DNA of 64,000 bases from Nematostella vectensis. Taxonomy: Eukaryota > Cnidaria > Anthozoa > Actiniaria > Edwardsiidae. The notes beneath the pieces were generated by a model that did no database searches, was not told the DNA's origin, and worked only from the letters and a program-made list of their open reading frames with translations. The stretch spans positions 11,880,856 through 11,944,855 of the forward strand of contig NC_064040.1 of NCBI RefSeq assembly GCF_932526225.1, in the 5' to 3' direction. How positions within the stretch are numbered: position 1 is the stretch's first letter; every line of letters begins with the position of its first letter. This document shows positions 43,501 to 54,439 of this stretch, piece by piece. Made by a program: the position numbers and the translations under genes.

Positions 43501-44931
43501 AACTTATGACTGGATGAAATCTATCTCCAGTGCATAACTCCATTTGTTTCTTTTTGTTGGCCATTTTGTTTTTACTAGAGGATGATTTACTCTCGCATTA
43601 GTAATCGAATTTGGGCTAACATCGGGCTAACATTCGTTGATCTTCTTGGTTGTGTTGAAATTGGCTACTTCTCTCCTTAGGACGGCAGCAAGACAGATTG
43701 AGACTATCACATAGCTTGTGGGCGACCTAGTGTAAAACAGGCCAAAGACGCACTTTATTTTAAGCCGCATCAGCTTAAAATTCAAGATGGCGCCCGATCA
43801 CCGAACGGAGAGTGTTTTCCGCGATGATAACACCGAGTACCGCCTGCAAGCAGGTTAATTTGAACTACATCTTGAGTGACGACCCTCGAATGCGGGCGCA
43901 TTACCCTCTTTCACCTGCCATTACACATCACGACAAACTAAAAAACGTTTGCCCGAGTGGTAATCAAGAGTATTCATCCTCAAGAAAAAAGCATTTTTTA
44001 ACCTCGGTAAACACTGGTCAAATTAATATTTAACCGTTAAATCGTGTAGAAGCATTGAGGGGGGTGTCACGCAATACACAAAACAGTCACGCTAAGAACT
44101 CTGACATCTTGCACAGTGCGAGAACTTTTACCATATACGGAGTTACAAAGTACGGCTCGCATTATCACCCAACCCGGGTAGATCATGGTTCGGAAAATAA
44201 ATAAACAATTTAGATAAAAATTACTTATTTGGCCTTAATCCTCTCCCTATAGATTGTAAAGATTTGCCATATTCGTCTAGCAGTAGCTTGTAAAATTGGG
44301 TTTTCAGTTTCTATTATTGGCGTATTAATTTCTTTTAATTGATCGAGATAAATAACAAGATTATCAGTTTAGGGCACGATTATATGAATTCGTTGGAACA
44401 TTAGAAATAACACCATGAACATCTTAAGCAACAGTCTATTGTCATACTATGAGCAGGTAAAACTACTCATGTTTTCTCTTTCTTGTAACTCATTTCAGTT
44501 TCCCGGGATATAATGTCATTATAATAAAATTGTGTGATATAAAGCACAAAATAATGAATAAATTTAAGTTAGTTGCCCATTCGTCCAAAACGATGAGTGT
44601 TTATTTACTCAAGCAAAATTCCCCGTGAACTCATTTCGATTCACACGTCAAGGCAAATTATTTCTACAAATTATACTCGTAATTAGCCATCAGGCCAGAA
44701 GAAATATGCCGGTTCAAAGAGTCTTACAGTTTAGTGCTATATTCAGTATAAAATGCGAATTCCATTCTTTGGAGCAGCGGACAGTTGTATTGCAATATGT
44801 CTAAATGCCGGTCTGAATAAAAGGCATTTGTGCGCCGCAAATCGCTCTCAATCCCATAAATAACCCAATAAAGATCTTATTCTACAAGCTTGGGTTTCTG
44901 CAAACGATAGATACCTACTCACCCACGACAT
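40521..44931 (-). CDS. Calmodulin-like EF-hand protein B (terminal exon not identified)
   Basis: Coding exons 44923-44931 (MSW), 42575-42605 (QKDMSKEQIQ), 41407-41550 and 40521-40760. Phases match and the 31-nt and 144-nt exons equal those of gene A. EF1 (DKDNSGSIDTDE) is canonical. EF2 (DKDGSGEIRFAQ) has Gln at position 12. EF3 (DKEGRGDIQVKE) has Arg at position 5. EF4 (DPNSKGTIKF) is degenerate. The motif DAFNAWDKEG replaces the usual AFxxFDKDG and is shared with gene C. An alternative first exon MAN (41832-41841) has the same phase. About ten C-terminal residues should follow 40521 in a further exon I could not find; without splicing the frame stops at once (FSGK-stop). Introns 1 and 4 begin or end in tandem arrays built on splice sites. 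Role: probably a specialised, weakly calcium-binding light-chain-like protein (inference). Confidence 0.8.
41832..41841 (-). other. Candidate alternative first coding exon of EF-hand gene B
   Basis: ATGGCCAACG|GTAAGTG on the minus strand gives MAN plus one base, which joins in phase to the exon starting at 41550 (AG ATG AGG), yielding MANEMRDVF. The donor is a strong consensus. It would provide a shorter N-terminus than the two-exon route from 44931. Confidence 0.5.
42595..43440. repeat. 42-bp tandem repeat beginning at the exon 2 acceptor of EF-hand gene B
   Basis: About 17 units with GACATGAAAAGGCAACAAAA and CCCCGAATGACACAAGAAAT on the plus strand. The first unit overlaps the exon end (GACATGTCCTTTTGCTG then AAAACAAAACCCCGAACGAC), so the polypyrimidine tract and acceptor are part of the array. 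A MITE interrupts it at 43184-43322. Both strands are spuriously open for up to about 220 codons. Confidence 0.95.
43184..43322. mobile_element. Foldback MITE inserted inside the 42-bp array
   Basis: Inverted termini CAGGGCCGTAGCAG and CTGCTACGGCCCT, about 139 bp. The interior contains inverted GGGGGCACGTGCCCC and GGGGCGTGGCTGTGCCCCC segments. It splits one array unit between AAATT and ATTAGAC, so it arrived after the array formed. A related degenerate copy is at about 62960-63190. Confidence 0.85.
43785..43857. mobile_element. One-armed relative of the 14835 MULE-type MITE
   Basis: Contains CGATCACCGAACGGAGAGTG, TTTTCCGCGATGATAAC and CCGCCTGCAAGCAGGTTA, matching the right arm of the element at 14835-15048. 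No left arm is present. In intron 1 of EF-hand gene B. Confidence 0.75.
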
Positions 44932-46915
44932 TTTGATGGTTGATTTGTGGAGCGAACGGCGAAAAGTGAGACCACGAGAAGACAGAAAAAGAACAACGGC
45001 GAAGTCTGCTACAAGAGCTCAAAATACCAGACAGGGACAATTAAATGTCATGAATTCCACTTGAGCAATGCCAAGCATTTAGGGCTAGGACCTAGCCATA
45101 TTAATTTCATCCCAAGGGGGACCTACAGTGGAACAAAATTGCACCCTAGTCGTTATCTAAAAAAAACTCTCCAGAACGATCACAAAATTCTAAGGGAAAC
45201 AATTAGGTAGAAGTGAAGTACCAAATAGAGTGTGGATTTTTTTGATAAGATATTAGAGAAAGGGGAGATAATCATCGAGCGTTTTAGGTTTTGTGGGGAC
45301 CTCCGCACAGTAGTAAATCTGCTTTAGGGGTTTCTGAATCTATTAGAGTAATCTTCAAACAACAACCGTAACGCAATAGTTACTGCTCGAAGAGCCTTCA
45401 AGATCTGTTCCTTAAAGAAAAACAACGAAGTCTTCTCACCGCACGTGTAGTTAAGACTTATTTTCCTGAGTAAAAGGTGGCGAGCCGGTAATATTTAGAA
45501 TAAGGAAAATCATAAACTTAGGGATTTTTTTTAAGCCGAAGGGTTTCGTGACACGCTCAAAGTCTGACGTATAAGTGGAGCACATAAAAAAATAAAAACA
45601 GACAATTTTGTAAGATTGATTTTGCATCGAGAAAACGATTTTTTTCCAAAAACGTTTCTTGATTATGCATTAAACCACCCACTTCAAAAAATTATAAATA
45701 ATCATTTTATCACATGGAAATAAGGTACAAGTGAACATCATAGAACAAGAAACAAATCTCGAAGGCTGATTAAGGCTGAAATGTGCACTTTATTATAAAA
45801 CATTCAGAAATTCATGTTTGAGGGTCACGCAAATTAAAAACCACAGCAAATTCCATTGAAAAATCTACCTCCTATAGGCAACCAGGGGTCACACGACGGA
45901 ACAATAACTGTGAACTTCAACTTTAGAAGGTAAACTATAAACGCAATGAGAATAAAAAAATATAGATAGATAGATAAAATAATGGGAATATTTAACTGTT
46001 TCTCTTTACTTAAATGAAGATCGATCCAGAACACGTTAAAAAGTTTATAAAAATGTTAGAAAATGACATTTAATAAAGGCATCAATGTATTGGCGGATCC
46101 AAAGGAGGGGGTTCATAGTCTCCCACCGTCAAACCCTTTCCTGGACTGAAATATTTGAATAAGTTACCTTTCGCCATACGTTTTATATATTGATGCCTCA
46201 CCTTTAGAGTTCCCCCCCCCCCCCCCCCCCAATTTGTTGACCATATAGAATTGCCAAGTCGAAGTAAATTAGGAACACGATGCACGCATCACTTAGATAA
46301 AAAAGCTGCGCTTGTGTAAACACATTTTTCTCGACTGTAAATATCTGATAGCTTCACATCTAGATCAGTGGTTGTCTATTAAAGGTTTAATCCTCATCAA
46401 ATGCGGGTTCCCTGTGGCTTACACACTTACCAATTATTAGACTAAAGTGTGGGCGCCCAACTTCTGTTTATTACAAAACACCACACTTTATAGACAACTA
46501 AAACACCACGATTATCCGTCAGCTTTCTGTGCACATGCTGTCTATGTAATTAAGCCTCGACGGAGCTTGAATTTATTTGACATGCGCGCGAATTCAGCTA
46601 GCCCGCAAGGCATGCTGGGACCTAAAATTTGTGCACAAGTTTAAAATTCTTTGAGCAAAATAACAGCTTGCATCTGAGCAAAATGATAAAAAATTTCCAG
46701 GAAGAGTTTCCAAGAAAATATTTTCCAGGGATTATGTTAAGGCATATAGGTTGTTTTCCAAGAAACATTTAAAGCGTGCCAAGCCGTAGTGTTATTGTTC
46801 GACGATAGAGAAGGGGGAGGTGTGGTCGGGTTTTATCTGGTTGTGCAAAGCCTGGTTACTAAGTCTACGGTTATCATGACCCTCCCCTCCCGTGATTCTT
46901 TGCAATGATGTGTTT
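44932..46915. other. Intergenic region between EF-hand genes B and C
   Basis: Includes the 5' side of gene B and the 3' side of gene C. A pure C run of about 20 lies near 46209-46230. No further exons are recognised. Confidence 0.5.
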
Positions 46916-49900
46916 TTACTTCTTCTCCAGTAGGTCGACAAACACTGGAATAAAGAAGAGGAAAAAGTGTGGTCACTGTTTTGTTCGTCGTTATCATTAT
47001 GGTATTCATCATTGGTACCTTCATCATCATCACCATCACCAGCGACCATAATTATCATTATCGCCACTATTATCACCATGGCCACCATCACAATCACAAT
47101 CATCATTATCACCGTCACCATCACAATCACAATCATCACCATCACAATCATTACCATCACAATCGTTTTCTCCACTAGAGTCATCGCCATTACAATCATT
47201 ATCACCATCATCACCTCCATCATACTTGCAATCATTATTACCATTATCACTATACCACTACCATTACAATAATCTATTAGAATCCGCGCTATTTAACAGG
47301 CCATCCGCTCCAAGTTATCAGTCATATCCTCAAAGAAACTTAAAATAGACACACTGCTTTTACAATTTGAACTATTTTCCGCGTTTTCCGTTAAAAATAA
47401 TCAGGGTATGTTACGTACGTCCGGAAGTAAACTGGTGACAATGCCGATTTAAGGATGGTTCCCCCACCTTGAAATTTGAACTGTCCGGTTCCGCTGGGGT
47501 CAATGACCTGGCACATTTTGTCGATTTCGGATTTGCTTAGTTTAGCAGCTTGAAGTTTTCGTAGCATGTTCTTGAGGTCATCAATCTTCATCATCCCGGT
47601 TCCTGTCTCATCCCACGCGTTGAAAGCATCGATGATGGTCCCTTCCTCTTCCTCCTGGTTCATCTTTTTCCACATCATCTCGCAGAACTCATCGAAGTCG
47701 ATTTCTCCACTGCCTATAAGGAAAAGTTGTGTTTTAGAATAGCCAGGGTGAGGGGAGCATACGTCGAGGCCTGCCCTAGGGGCTAAGTTCAAATGCGTAT
47801 CCTCCATGAGCCGGATTCAATGCAAATGTAGATGAAACAATCATTGAATACAGCTCATGGATGATGCGACGTTTGAACAATGAGTTAGCTCTCTGTTTCC
47901 CATGGCTTGCTATCAAACTCAGTACCATTTTGTCAATTCCTCTACAAAAAAGGACCCTCCCAAAAGAGGGTGTGTGTCTTCTTTGTTTTATTTCTTTCCT
48001 GCAGGTTCCTTTAAGGACGGGGGGGCTGAATACCCGCCCGCCATTGTTCCCCGCTCCCTCTCCAGGAAGGTAAAATCGCCTGTTCCTGGTAATACCAATC
48101 GTGTTTACAGGGCTAACATCAGAACCAAATCCGATTCCCGTTTTAAACTTCAATCCCTGTTGCTATACCGTATTGGTGGTGGTAGAAAGGTGAGTGCCAG
48201 GATTTACAGGGGTGAGGGCGGGGAGGGGGGGGGGGAGAATCGATTCCTCAATAGGACAAGGACTGCTTCTGGGCAATCGAGGGGGGGGGGGGGTGTGCGC
48301 GTAATGCTTCTCACCATCCTCGTCGACTTCGCTGACCATCTGTTTGAGCTCGCAATCGTCGACTTTCTCTCCAAGGTTTTTCATGACAGTCGATAACTCC
48401 TCGACTGTGATCGTGCCGCTGCCATCGGCGTCGAACAGGCTGAACGCTTCTTTGAATTCTGAAACACCAACACACGTTTAGGGATAAAGTAATATGAAAC
48501 TGGGATGATCAAACCCCTATTACTTCCTACTCACAGTCAAGGCTAGCCTCCCTAGTTACTTGAGCTTGTCACGCTAGGCGGCGCTTGAGCTCGAGTTACT
48601 TGGGATCGTCACGCTAGGCGCGCTTGAGCTCGAGTTACTTGGGCTCATCACGCTAGGCGGCGCTTGAGCTCGAGTTACTTGAACTTGTCACGCTAGGCGC
48701 GCTTGAGCTCGAGTTACTTGGGCTCGTCAAGATAGGCGCCGCTTTTGTTGTAATATGTAATGTGAATGTGTAACATGTAATGTGTATTGTGTATTATGTA
48801 ATGTGTTACATGCATTGTGTTATACGTAATATGTAATGTGTAAGGCAATTTTACATCAGCCAAAATAAGAGTCTGTCTCCAAGTGGCCCCCTTTGTAGTG
48901 CGCCTCTGACTTTGCTTCGATATTCAATATTTCAGATAAGGGCCTAGCTCATAGCCCTATATTCAGGATTCCTGTGGGAATCCAACCCAGAAGGAAGGAT
49001 CTCGGATGACGTCATAATAAAAGCCACAGGAAACCCAAAACATGTAGGAAGAACTTTAGTGAAATTCGTATTTTTCACGATAAAAGCTGAATGGACTAAC
49101 TGATGAAATAATATAACTTTTATTAAACAACATTTACAATAAAAGCGGAATCATCAGATGTAGCAAGTCCATCAGAACTAACTCTACTTCACGGCTTCGG
49201 TCTACCTGTGGTGTCTTTCGGCGACTTCACAGGTAAACCGGAGCTGCGACCAGAGCTGAGTTTAGTGGACTTAGTGGAAACCTGCTCTCGATGTGTTCGT
49301 GCGCGAATATATTAATGACAGCGAGCTAATAACAGCTTTCCGCTTTTGGACAGGAAACTGATTAGGATTCCCAAAAACCGTGGCTTTTACCTGCAATAGT
49401 TGCGGCGGGAATCTCTGGTAGACCTTCTAGACCCTGGAAAACAAATTCATCTTCATTATTCCACATTGTTCTCAATAGCTGCCTAAAGTGGGACGTCACG
49501 AAGGAAAACCTACTCTAAAGGGCTTGAATACATTGGATCAAATCGGTTGACACACAGCCGAGAAGTGTGGAAAGATGATAAAATAAGCCTGTAACAAATA
49601 ACTGTATTTTTGGTTCCGTTCTAACCGTTTTTAACAAAACAAAAAAGTAAATTATTAGAAAGTATGTATTCTATTGTATATTCAGCTTTTTTATTCGATT
49701 AACTTTTTTCTATGTTCGACGCTATCTTCGAACGTTTTAACGAAGAAAACGCATACTGTAAGCTTCCAAATTGACATCGTAACAAGATAACAAGTGTGTT
49801 TTTCATTTTGCTGTTTTTTTATTAACTTTGAGTAAATAGGGTTTTAATATATTTCTTTTCTTTATTTTTAAAGATATTGCGGTTTATCTCTTGGGTAAAT

Positions 49901-51450
49901 AAAGTACAAAGCTTTGCTTTTTTAGAGGGTTCTAGATTTTTTTTTTTTTATAATTTGACACCCAAACGTACCAAGATGTTGCTATAATTCTCCTCATCTA
50001 AGGCGACTATAGACACAGCTATATTTTCAATACTTCTTGTGTTGCTCTAGTGTGCACAACAGGTTTTTGTCGTTTAAAAGTTACTAAACCTTTTGGCGGT
50101 GTTTCTACTTTCGCTTAGGTAAGTGACAATAACAACATCGCAGAAAAATGCGAAAATGTCCATTTTAGCAGTCCCTTATTGGAAGTTCTATGCTATACTA
50201 ATTAATCATCCATCCTTCCCTATTTTATCACCCCATCAGAGGCATTCTGAAGAAATATTCATCGAATTACCATATCAAATGAACAGATACAAATGCGTTT
50301 TAAGGGATGTTAAGATAACAACGCGACCTTTCTTGTTGAATGGCTAACTAACGACCCGTGAAATCTCGATTCAAAATTACGCCACCCAGAGTCAAGTAGC
50401 GGTTCAATCTGTTGAGTTTGTAAACATATGATACTTCTACAACACTGCAATTCTAACGTTTGCGTAGGCGATATTTGTTGTTTCTTCACTTCAATTATAA
50501 GGGGACTTGGTTCAGTCTTTCAAGTCAGATTCCCTCGCATTGCTTTTTTGTAATCGGATGTGACCTTTTAATATCATAGATTTTTTTTAAATACATTGCT
50601 TTGTTTCTTTGTCTGAATATGACAAAAAATGATTTACGACATTTACAACGTTTTTTTGGTGTGTGTTGATTGAAAGAGTTGTTTGCTACCTTCACAGCAG
50701 TCAGTTCCTTGAATCCATTCCAGTCTACATTTCCGTGATGCGCCCGGGTCAAGATCTTTGATAATTATGTTTTTGTCGCCTATTAAATCCTCTCTTGTAA
50801 TCTCCCAAGCACAGTTCCACACGAAACGTTTTATCAAAGAAGATAGCGTAATTTAAATGCAACCGCGCTCATAATCCTTGCAAAAACGAGGGATTTCGCT
50901 TTACGTCCCTCATAAAATTCCTTTGGAGTTACAACCGCGTAATCCGCAAACAATAGCCTTAATCAGAGTTTCACGGGCAAATGGGCAAAGTGATGGCTTC
51001 AGCACCTTCTCTTAGGGTTGGTGCAGTCATTTAACTCTCTTGTAAGGTTAAGCTCGGGTCTGACTCCCGCAAAGGGTAACAGAATAAACTCTAACAGCGA
51101 ATACGAGAAACCCTGAACAATAATTAACAGTTTTAGTAGATTTAAGTAATTTGATAATAAATTAACATTAGAAATCAGTAAACAAAGCGACGCAGTGATG
51201 TTCTGTGTAGGAATTCACGATTGGTTGTTGGAAATTGTACTCACTATACGCGTAAAAAATAATGTTCTACAAAGTGTAAAATAATCTGAGACATGTATTG
51301 AGGTTTAGTGCCTAAAACATACCAACAAGAATATGTTAATGTTTCTGTCTCTAACTTCGCTAAGTATTGAATCTCAAACAGTCTCATACGCTTAAGAAAA
51401 CTACTTGCATCTAGGGTGCACTGAATGATATATTAAGTATGACTTACCAT
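46916..51450 (-). CDS. Calmodulin-like EF-hand protein C, complete, 5 exons, decayed C-lobe
   Basis: Coding exons 51448-51450 (start codon only), 49391-49433, 48315-48458, 47468-47713 and 46916-46944; 465 nt, 154 aa, with all phases consistent. N-terminus [19 protein letters not shown]1 ([12 protein letters not shown]) and EF2 ([12 protein letters not shown]) are canonical. EF3 ([12 protein letters not shown]) has Thr, Met and Lys at coordinating positions, and EF4 ([12 protein letters not shown]) lacks the position-12 acidic residue, so only the N-lobe should bind calcium. The acidic linker NQEEEEG precedes [10 protein letters not shown]. Ends FVDLLEKK. The 144-nt exon and the phase-1 introns are shared with genes A and B. 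EF2 end, EF3 and EF4 start lie in one exon here and in B, but in two exons in A. Could be a troponin C-like or myosin light chain-like protein. Confidence 0.88.
46975..47268. repeat. ATC/CAC microsatellite in intron 4 of EF-hand gene C
   Basis: Interrupted triplet-type repeat (ATCATTATCACC, ATCACAATC). It begins about 30 bp from the acceptor of the terminal exon. Open frames here are compositional. Confidence 0.9.
47280..47456. mobile_element. Decayed copy of the 21334 MITE family next to a splice donor
   Basis: The right end CCGGAAGTAAACTGGTGACA plus ATGCC matches the terminus of the element at 21334-21577, and interior strings GGCCATCCGCTC and AGACACACTGC match it in inverted orientation. 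It ends only about 12 bp from the donor of exon 4 of EF-hand gene C. Confidence 0.65.
47787..47878. mobile_element. Foldback MITE, same family as 3541-3668
   Basis: Arms TCCTCCATGAGCCGGATTCA and GAATACAGCTCATGGATGAT with termini GTTCAAA and TTTGAAC. In intron 3 of EF-hand gene C. Confidence 0.7.
48540..48738. repeat. 43-44 bp tandem repeat in intron 2 of EF-hand gene C
   Basis: About five units with GAGTTACTTGGGCTCGTCAC and GCTAGGCGGCGCTTGAGCTC. A TGTAATGTG-type short repeat follows to about 48850. Confidence 0.9.
49434..51447. other. Intron 1 of EF-hand gene C
   Basis: A 2-kb intron after the start codon. AT-rich with poly-T runs near 49935. No array, foldback element or hidden exon recognised. 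Confidence 0.5.
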
Positions 51451-52974
51451 TTTGTCGATTTATAATAATATAACAACCAGAAGAAAGAGACAAACTAGAT
51501 GCAAGCCCTTCACTCGACCGCCCTGAGAAAGTGATAACAAGCTCGTTCGCATATGCCTCCGACCCGTGTGATCTAAATGCGCGATCCTGATTGGCTGTTC
51601 AGTTTAGACTGACGAATACGTCGCCCTCTAAGAGAAGTAGAATTCGCAATGAGTGGACTTAGGAGCTGTTTGTCCCCGCATGCAATGAAATACGTCTTTC
51701 AGTTTTTGAATCCACAAGCTTATCATTGATCAATGTATTCATCTGGTATACACAAAAATAAAAAAGGGATGCACCGTCTTAAAAGTAGATTTTCTGAACA
51801 GAGGAAATTGAACAAGTATCATGAAGACCTTTCAGGCGAGGTCAGGACCCACCCGAGAAAATAAAATATATATAAAATAAATTTGAGTATTTCCTCACAA
51901 AAATGAGGTTTTCCCTTTTTGTGTCGTATGCAAGTTAAAAAAAAAGTTTAGCTTCACTCTATATTTAGTTAAAGTGAACGCGTTTTGTGTTTAAAATCAA
52001 GGGAATGTGCGCTATTTGAGGTATGCTGCCACATAGAGCCAAAAAAGGATGGACTTACTGATCAGTAAAGCGATAAACTGCACATTAGACACTGTTTTAC
52101 AATGGCCTTACACGAAACTTAAAAAGACGAATCAAATATTATTTGTTAGTAAAAGATGTTTGCAGGCGCGCACACTTGATTACCTAAGGGGGGAGGGGTG
52201 GGAAAGTCATAGGTATCATATGGAAAAAGCATAGTGTAACAACGATTGGAGACGAGATGTTGGGACGGTACCGAGGTTTATTTGTTCGCTGTTACAACTG
52301 AATGCCTTACACAGTGTGTACAAGACGATTACAAGAAAATTTTGGGGGGTATTGTACCGCATCCCTTTTATGTGTTCGTAACAAGGCAAGTCCAAAAGGA
52401 AATGCTTCACTGACACCCCGAAAAGCGTTTATTTTTGTTTGGAAGGTTTTTAGCCAATAGGTGTACGAAGAGTGACCTTCCTACATGGGTGTGCCAGTGA
52501 GTTACCCTTGGACTTGCCGTGATCTGCGTAATGATTACATGGTTATTATTGACTTTCGGAGATAACACACTAGATGCTTGCTGTGCTAGTGCGCATGGCA
52601 AGCTTCATGCGTGGTCACAATAATTGGCAGCATTTCAATCATTTCTGCACTTCTTCCTTAATACCAAACCTGGCTATACAGAGTTTCACTAGACCTAGAC
52701 GATACCTAGAGTTAACTGCTCAAGAAGTCAAATCCAACTTTTTACCGGTAGTTGATGAATACGGAACGGGAAAAGGCGCTCGATTTACGATTCTCGACTA
52801 TCACTTGAAAACAATGTGGACACGCCTACAATTTAGTGAGGGGCCAACTTCCATTGGCCGCTAACTAAACAAAACGCATTATCAACTCCCGGCACAAGTG
52901 GCGGTAAATTGTCTAAAATGATAAAGTTATAAAAACAGCGAAACTTGCGTTAATTCCCCGCGTTGCAAGTACTA
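51451..52974. other. Intergenic region between EF-hand gene C and the 45-bp array
   Basis: Contains the promoter and 5' UTR of gene C near 51451-51650. No exon or mobile element recognised in the rest. Confidence 0.5.
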
Positions 52975-54165
52975 GACTTATCCCTGACACCCTGTGATAA
53001 TTCCCGGGTGAAAAATAGTAGCTTATCCCTGACACCCGGTGATAATTCCCCGCGTGAAAAGTAGTAGCTTATCCCTGACACCTTGTGATAATTATCCCGC
53101 GTGAAAAGTAGTAGCTTATCCATGACACCCTGTGATAATTCCCGCGTGAAAAATAGTAGCTTATCCCTGACACCCTGTGATAATTCCCGCGTGAAAAGTA
53201 GTAGCTTATCCGTGACACCCTGTGATAATTCCCCGCGTGAAAAATAGTAGCTTATCTCTGACACCCTGTGATAATTTCCCGCGTGAAAAGTAATAGCTTA
53301 TCCCTGACACCCTGTGATAATTTCCCGCGTGAAAAGTAGTAGCTTATCCCTGACACCCTGTGAAAATTCCCCGCGTGAAAAATAGTAGCTTATCCCTGAC
53401 ACCCTGTGATAATTCCCGCGTGAAAAGTAGTAGCTTATCCGTGACACCCTGTGATAATTCCCCGCGTGAAAAATAGTAGCTTATCTCTGACACCCTGTGA
53501 TAATTTCCCGCGTGAAAAATAGTAGCTTATCCCTGACACCCTGTGATAATTTCCCGCGTGAAAAGTAGAAGCTTATCCATGACACCCTGTGATAATTTCC
53601 CGCGTGAAAAGTAGAAGCTTATCCCTGACACCCTGTGATAATTCCCCGCGTGAAAAGTAGTAGCTTATCCCTGACACCCTGTGATAAATTCCCTCGTGAA
53701 AAGTAGAAGCTTATCCATGACACCCTGTGATAATTCCCGCGTGAAAAGTAGAAGCTTATCCCTGACACCCTGTGATAATTCCCGCGTGAAAAGTAGTAGC
53801 TTATCCGTGACACCCTGTGATAATTCTCCGCGTGAAAAATAGTAGCTTATCTCTGACACCCTGTGATAATTTCCCGCGTGAAAAAAAAATAGCTTATCCC
53901 TGACACCCTGTGATAATTTCCCGCGTGAAAAGTAGAAGCTTATCCCTGACACCCTGTGATAATTCCCCGCGTGAAAAATAGTAGCTTATTCCTGACACCC
54001 TGTGATAATTCCCCGCGTGAAAAATAGTAGCTTATCCCTGACACCCTGTGATAATTCCCCGCGTGAAAAATAGTAGCTTATCTCTGACACCCTGTGATAA
54101 TTCCCCGCGTGAAAAATAGTAGCTTATCCCTGACACCCTGTGATAATTCCCGCGTGACAATAGTA
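52975..54165. repeat. 44-45 bp minisatellite, about 26 units, 3' of the otopetrin gene
   Basis: Units with TAGCTTATCCCTGACACCCT and GTGATAATTCCCGCGTGAAA. Units differ by alternative bases (CCCTGAC/CCGTGAC/CCATGAC) and by 1-bp length changes in the C run. The array ends about 270 bp beyond the otopetrin stop codon. Not exon-derived as far as I can see. Confidence 0.95.
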
Positions 54166-54439
54166 TTTGAAATGATCCACGTTTTGGCCGCCAGGGGGGG
54201 ATCACGCCCACCCTGCGCACTCCCCCCCCCCCCCTTCTCCCTCATCTCGTATGCGCCTGTGTTTTGACGTTTTGAAACAATCCAATATGGCATCCACTCT
54301 TTTTAACGACCATGCATGGTGCTTATATGATAGACACCTTCCACTTCCACCAATTCTTTCTCCTCCTCCTCACTGCTACTCCTCAATCCCTCCTCCTTCC
54401 TCCTCCCCCTGATTCTTCCTTCTTCTCCTCCTTCTCTCA

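Noticed and set aside
46967-47272. Isoleucine/threonine-rich open frames on both strands
   Set aside because: Produced by the ATC/CAC microsatellite in intron 4 of EF-hand gene C.
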